From Odontesthes bonariensis (lineage: Eukaryota; Chordata; Actinopteri; Atheriniformes; Atherinopsidae), in NCBI RefSeq assembly GCF_027942865.1, contig NC_134528.1:31522732-31586731 (forward strand): DNA of 64,000 nucleotides, written 5' to 3'. Positions within the stretch are counted from its first letter, which is position 1, and the number at the start of each line of letters is the position of its first letter. Position numbers and translations under genes: made by a program. A model generated the notes under the pieces. That model did not search any database, was not told the origin of the DNA, and was given only the letters and a program-made list of their open reading frames with translations. Shown in pieces: positions 59,643-64,000 of the stretch.

Positions 59643-62600
59643 CTAACAGTGGACAGCAGAGCAGCAGTTTAATGATGGAGCTCACTCAGGGGCAGAGCCC
59701 AGCACATCTGGAACACAACTGAGATGTAACCTGTTCTGATTGCATCACCATGGCAACACACTGGATGGATGGGAATGAGGAAGTAAAGGTCATAGACTGT
59801 TCTAAGCATTGTGAGAAAACATTACAGTTACAGATATACTGAGGCATGTCATACCCGTTATGGAATATGTGAATTCAAAAATCTTTGTGATAGCATTCAG
59901 GATGTCTGACAGAGGTGGGCGCCTCTGACTCTTCTGTTTACTGTTTTTACTGATGGAAATGCTACAGCAGCGTGGTCCGTCTGAAGGGCGAGGACGCGCT
60001 TACATGGAGGGGTAGACGGTGAAGCTGCTGGAGTGGCTGACAGCAGGAGAAGCCGTGTGCTCCATCGGCGCAGAAGCCCCTCCGCTGGGCTCAGGGTTGG
60101 GGCTGGTGAACCTGCAACACACGGAGCAGTGCCATTACCCCCGCCTCCTCTTTACCGGCCACAGTCCTGCCATCCTGCAGCTCTACTGACTGATGAGAAC
60201 GCTGGAAAGGCTCGTGTCTGTGATGGTGTAGAACAAGCCCAACAGAGAAGCTCCTTTCTAATGTTTTTAGAAATAAGGCACAACAGGGCTCAGTGACCGT
60301 CTCCCCATCTGACCTAGCCCGACACTGAACCCCCCACAACGCTCCTCATGTGTTGTTATAGAGGAAAAAAGTGCTCGATCAACAGAGAGCAAATGTACAC
60401 GACCTGGATTTAAAGCTATGGTTGGTAATCCTGTTCAGAAACACATTTTGTAATACTGGGTGAAATGGTCCGTCTATCCTGAGAGAAATCTATACAAGAT
60501 GTATTTAGAAAAAAGGACGAAAATAATCAGACCTCTGTGGCAGCTGCAGGACTGAAAAAAAGCTGACTGGGGCAAAAAACCAATCAGATGCCTCTGCTTT
60601 CTGCCTACGCCCCCCTCTGTCGGCTCCCTGCGCACGCAGTTCTACCGGCTTTGGATGAAGCACTGACGGAATGGGGAGGGGGGGTGGAGCTTAGAGGAGG
60701 GGCCACTTTCGAATCCTGCTAGCTCTCTTGCTAGCTCTCTAGGATTACCTACCATAGCTTTAACTGGGTCAACAGGTGAGAGGCTCCCATTGGAATAACA
60801 TTGCAGGGATTAATATGTTCCAGTTATTCAGCGGGACTGAAGCAGCTTCTCGTTCCTTAAACATCTATGTTGAAGGAAAAGATGTTCCTCTGTTTCAGAA
60901 GGCTCCAGTTATGGGCCTCAGAGAACGCTGAAACTCCTCACACCGGCTTAACCCTCCTGTTGTCCTCGGGTCAAAATGACCCGCCACTGTGTTAAAACCC
61001 CCCAAAAAATCCACTAAATGCTATTTTTTTAACTTGAAATTTTATGACTTTTCCTAGATTGGCCCCAACAGTAGAAAAAGTGAAATATTGCTTTTATTCA
61101 CATTTCCATGTAAGCTGTACAAAAAAAAAAAGGTACAAAGGTGGTCTTCGGGTCAAAATGACCCGTGAGGCAAATAGATATGAAATCAAGGTCACAGAGT
61201 TACTTACACACCACAGAATGTTACAATGTTATAGTTGTGTCTCAGATAAATCAGTAGCAGAAGCAAACAAGGCAAATCAGGTTCCTTTCAAAAAATGGCA
61301 AAATAACATGGTCTTCAGCAGCATATGACCAACACGGCAGGCATGCAGAACAAAATGTCATAAAGATGACCTCAGGACCCACAAGGTAGGCCGTTTCTCA
61401 TGCCCATGACATTGTCTCTACATTCTACCTGTTTATCACACCAGCAATAGAAAAAATAATCCTGGAGATGACAAATCTGGAGGGTTTGGCCCAGCAAGCC
61501 AGCAAAATATGGCATCAAGTCATGGGTGGCTTATGATGCCAAATCAAGCTAAGCTTGGAAAATGCAAATCTATACTGGGAAGCCGACCAGTGGATGCCCA
61601 GAGAAGAACCAGGGGATGCAAGCTGTGCTTGATGTGACAGAGGGACTGAGGGGTCACAATGTGACATGTGAAAATGTCTTCACCTCTTATGACCTCGGAC
61701 AGCAGCTCCTGAAGAGGAAGATCACCATGGTTGGTACAGTTCGAAAGAACAAGCCTGAGCTCCCACCTGCACTGCTTGCGTCAAAGGAGAGAGAGGTCTT
61801 CTCCTCAAAGTTTGCCTTCATGCCCACCACCACTCTAGTTTCCTACCTCCCAAAGAAAAACAAGAATGTAGTTCTTCTGAGCACACTGCACACAGAGGGT
61901 AACATTAGCAATCGTGAGGACAGGAAGCCAATCATCATCCTAGACTACAACCGCAACAAAGGAGGTGTGGGCAATCTAGATAAGGTGATTGGAACATACA
62001 GCTGCAGAAGAATGACTGCCCGCTGGCCCCTGGTCATCTTCCACAACATCATTGATGTTTCCTCCTACAATGCCTGTGTGATTTGGAGAGAGATCAACCC
62101 GATGTCTCGTAAGCAGAACAAGAGGAGGGTGTTCCTGGAGCAGCTAGGAAAGGCACTTGTAACTCCACTCATTGAAAGAAGGAAGCATGTCCCCCACACA
62201 GAAGCCTCAGCTGCAGTTGTGAAAGCTATTCAGAGTGCAGGAGCTCCTGATCAACCTGAGGATCCAGCTACCACAGCCACTTCCCCACCTGCCGCAAGTA
62301 AGAGGAAGTCAGTTCTGCCCTCAAAAGAAGGACTGTAAAACACATACTGTGTGCTGCAGGTGTAAGAAATATATCTGCAAATTTAAGAAAAAGATCTTAA
62401 ATCTTCCACTTTGTCTCAGTCATTCTAAATGAGCTTTGGCTCAGAGAATCATGTTCACATGTGGCTTCTTCTCTGCCTGATGGAGCTCTAACCTGCATCT
62501 GTGCATGTTACGGTGAGCTGTGCTCACAGACAATGATTCCTGGAAGTGTTCCTGAGCCCTGCAGGGATTTCCAGGACAGGATCAGGTGTGCTGCCTGAGG

Positions 62601-63755
62601 GCCTGAAGCTCACAGACATCCAGGACTGAAGTGTCCCTCCAGTGTCCCTGAATCTTTTAATGGTGGGATATTCAAAGTCGTCCCAGTTTTACACTGAGGA
62701 GCATTTTTCTGATTTCTGTAGATGAAGTTTTTTTACACATTGTTGAACCTCGGCCCATCTTTACTTCTCATTTACACATGAATAATTGAACTGAATCGTG
62801 TCATGTAATGTCAGAAGCACATCTCCTCCCTTGAGTTTCTGGTAACTTGGTGTGATGAGTTGTGTTTTGATCATCTTTCCACTGTGGACATGAAACTGGT
62901 GGGTGGTTTCCAAAAAGAAAAACACAATACTTGTAAGTTATCAAAACCCTTGGGAATACCCCCATTCACAGCCAGAGTACCCCGTTCAACCATTCTGAAC
63001 ATAGTGGTGAAGAAGATCTGTATGTTCTGTGGGTTTTAAGTCTTCAGTTGGAATATAAGAACATTTGTGTTTGTTCCGTTTAATCTTTTGTTCAACGTGT
63101 GGGGACTTCAATTTCTCTGAGTATTTAGACTAAAAACAAGACGGTCAACGATCTTCTGTGTCAGGAGGAGACCCGGCGGCCATCTCAGTTCAACAAACGG
63201 CAGATACCAAGTCAAACTGTCCCAATATTCCAGATAGTCGATGAGATTGGCCTACCATTGCATTTCTACAGAGTTTGATACAGATGAAGTTTCACACAGT
63301 CTCTGAGTAATCCGTGTCGGTGGTACTAGATTTCCTCAAGTAGAGAAAAAAGAACAACTTACTCTGGCACAACTTGTTTGATCTCTGGTTTTACGTATCC
63401 ATCCACTGCTTTTGCTGTCGGAGAGAAAGAGTGGCTTTAGTTATGAACCCCAGAGAAGCTTCAGCTTGCTAGATGAGTGGCACTCAAAGCTCATCTCAGT
63501 AGCCATTTCACAGAATCATGTCAATGCAGCATTATTCACTTGCATGAGGGGAAAAGCATCTCATTTACAGATTGAAATGAAAGCATTGTTAATACGTACA
63601 AAGTGGAGGAGTGTAGTACTTGGCAAAGACCTCGTCTTTGTGCCGGTCGGGGTAGAGAAACAGAAGATGGTTCAGGTCGCTGATGCGGTCAGCCAGGGAG
63701 CGAATAGAGAAGTCCTTGGTTGTATAGGGCAGCAGATTCCAGACTAGCCTCTCAC
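59519..63755 (-). CDS. stat5: STAT5 transcription factor, last four exons
   Basis: Exons 63755-63600, 63414-63363, 60111-60004 and 59642-59519 join in frame and end in TGA at 59521-59519. They encode the last part of the SH2 domain ([17 protein letters not shown]), the phosphotyrosine segment [16 protein letters not shown], an SP-containing linker (TASPAVSHS) and the transactivation helix [24 protein letters not shown]5 proteins act downstream of cytokine and growth-hormone receptors through JAK kinases, dimerise through the phosphotyrosine and SH2 domain, and bind GAS sites in the nucleus. The tail after RRPM is short (ANQWSSQQS). I cannot tell paralog a from b. The N-terminal, coiled-coil and DNA-binding domains lie outside the window. 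Confidence 0.95.
60004..60111 (-). CDS. stat5: STAT5 exon: serine/proline linker
   Basis: 108 bases: [20 protein letters not shown], then [15 protein letters not shown]. The ASPAV motif corresponds to the serine phosphorylation site of mammalian STAT5. Borders are TTGCAG and CAT/GTAAGC. Confidence 0.9.
60410..60762. mobile_element. MITE with TTAA ends (copy 2)
   Basis: Inverse copy of 10608-11010: TTAAAGCTATGGTTGGTAAT at the left, TTAAAGCTATGGTAGGTAAT inverted at the right. It lies in a STAT5 intron and lacks about 45 bases of the first copy's centre. Confidence 0.87.
60948..62440 (+). mobile_element. piggyBac element, inactive
   Basis: TTAA at 60948-60951 is followed by CCCTCCTGTTGTCCTCGGGT, a piggyBac terminus, and GGGTCAAAATGACCCG palindromes at about 60969 and 61149. 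No matching right terminus is found up to 62700. The N-terminal half of the transposase is missing. Confidence 0.85.
61490..62432 (+). pseudogene. piggyBac transposase C-terminal half
   Basis: [15 protein letters not shown], a TAA, then [14 protein letters not shown] and an open frame to 62338 with [40 protein letters not shown] and [15 protein letters not shown]. The catalytic aspartate expected before NVFTSY is glutamate and the one in KGGVD is glycine, so it cannot be active. A frameshift near 62325 precedes the cysteine finger ([17 protein letters not shown]). Confidence 0.88.
62441..63362. other. STAT5 intron, nothing recognised
   Basis: No exon and no repeat that I can name. Confidence 0.45.
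63363..63414 (-). CDS. stat5: STAT5 exon: phosphotyrosine segment
   Basis: 52 bases: [18 protein letters not shown]. The tyrosine in DGYVKP is the JAK target (Y694/Y699 in human STAT5A/B). Confidence 0.95.
63600..63755 (-). CDS. stat5: STAT5 exon: end of SH2 domain
   Basis: 156 bases: [20 protein letters not shown], then [20 protein letters not shown] and [11 protein letters not shown] before GTACGT. Confidence 0.95.
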
Positions 63756-64000
63756 CTTAAACAAACAAGTAGCAATGAACAATGGATCCATACACAGATA
63801 AGTTCAAAGAAATAGAGCTACTCACAGCTCCTGTGACAGAAAACTGAATGATAGCTTTATATGGACAGAATGTCCCCGTCTCCACTGATGGAGTTAGGTT
63901 GTAAAGTAAGTAAAGTTTTATTCACAGAGCACCTTTCAAGATAAAAATCACAAAGTGTTCCACAGTGAAATACAGGAAATATGAAAACTATAAAAACACA
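63756..64000 (-). other. STAT5 intron at window edge
   Basis: 63906-63968 (AAAGTTTTATTCACAGAGCA, AAATCACAAAGTG) resembles a short fish retroposon tail. No exon. Confidence 0.4.

Overview
The window looks like a teleost fish chromosome segment. It carries exons of three vertebrate genes, all on the minus strand and all split by introns. The space between and inside them is filled with fish-type repeats: Rex1-type and L2-type LINEs, an RLE-class (NeSL/R2-like) LINE, tRNA-derived SINEs, Tc1, hAT, piggyBac and Harbinger DNA elements, TTAA-flanked MITEs and long CA/TG microsatellites. The species cannot be named from the sequence alone.

Gene layout in the direction of transcription (right to left). 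(1) The 3' end of a STAT5 gene (about 63.8-59.5 kb) has four exons covering the end of the SH2 domain, the phosphotyrosine tail and the transactivation domain; the rest lies beyond the right edge. (2) A complete naglu gene (53.8-39.2 kb) has six coding exons that join in frame to 752 codons. It encodes lysosomal alpha-N-acetylglucosaminidase with both catalytic glutamates present. (3) The 5' two thirds of lrrc45 (17.5-0.3 kb) has twelve coding exons that join in frame to 433 codons: leucine-rich repeats followed by coiled coil. The remainder lies beyond the left edge. Neighbouring STAT5 and NAGLU genes are known from human 17q21; lrrc45 next to naglu is different from human. The three genes have no shared pathway (cytokine signalling, heparan sulfate breakdown, centrosome linker), so this is synteny, not a functional cluster.

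Mobile DNA layout. 0-18 kb (lrrc45 introns): LINE tails, three kinds of MITE, two tRNA-derived SINEs (one with a 15-bp target duplication), a broken Rex1, a near-identical inverted repeat pair, and a 549-bp tandem duplication carrying a 35-bp palindromic insertion with 8-bp target duplications. 18.2-39 kb (between lrrc45 and naglu): a hAT-like MITE, a 2.2-kb TIR element with a zinc-finger coding segment, an L2 fragment, a nearly intact Rex1 with one stop codon, TG arrays, a 1.5-kb hAT remnant with a nested TTAA MITE, a 3.4-kb RLE-type LINE, a deleted L2 and a deleted Tc1. 40-53 kb (naglu introns): SINE, LINE tails, a pair of inverted TIR elements, and a Myb/SANT coding element interrupted by an L2. 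54-59 kb: a foldback element, LINE tails, and a Harbinger with both its transposase and its Myb gene remnants. 60.4-62.4 kb (a STAT5 intron): a second copy of a MITE and a dead piggyBac.

The strongest candidate for something undescribed is the 2.2-kb element at 18880-21073. It has long inverted termini made of repeated CTGCACTGTSAGGACC motifs, a 9-bp direct repeat at its edges and an apparently spliced C2H2 zinc-finger ORF inside, with no transposase that I recognise.
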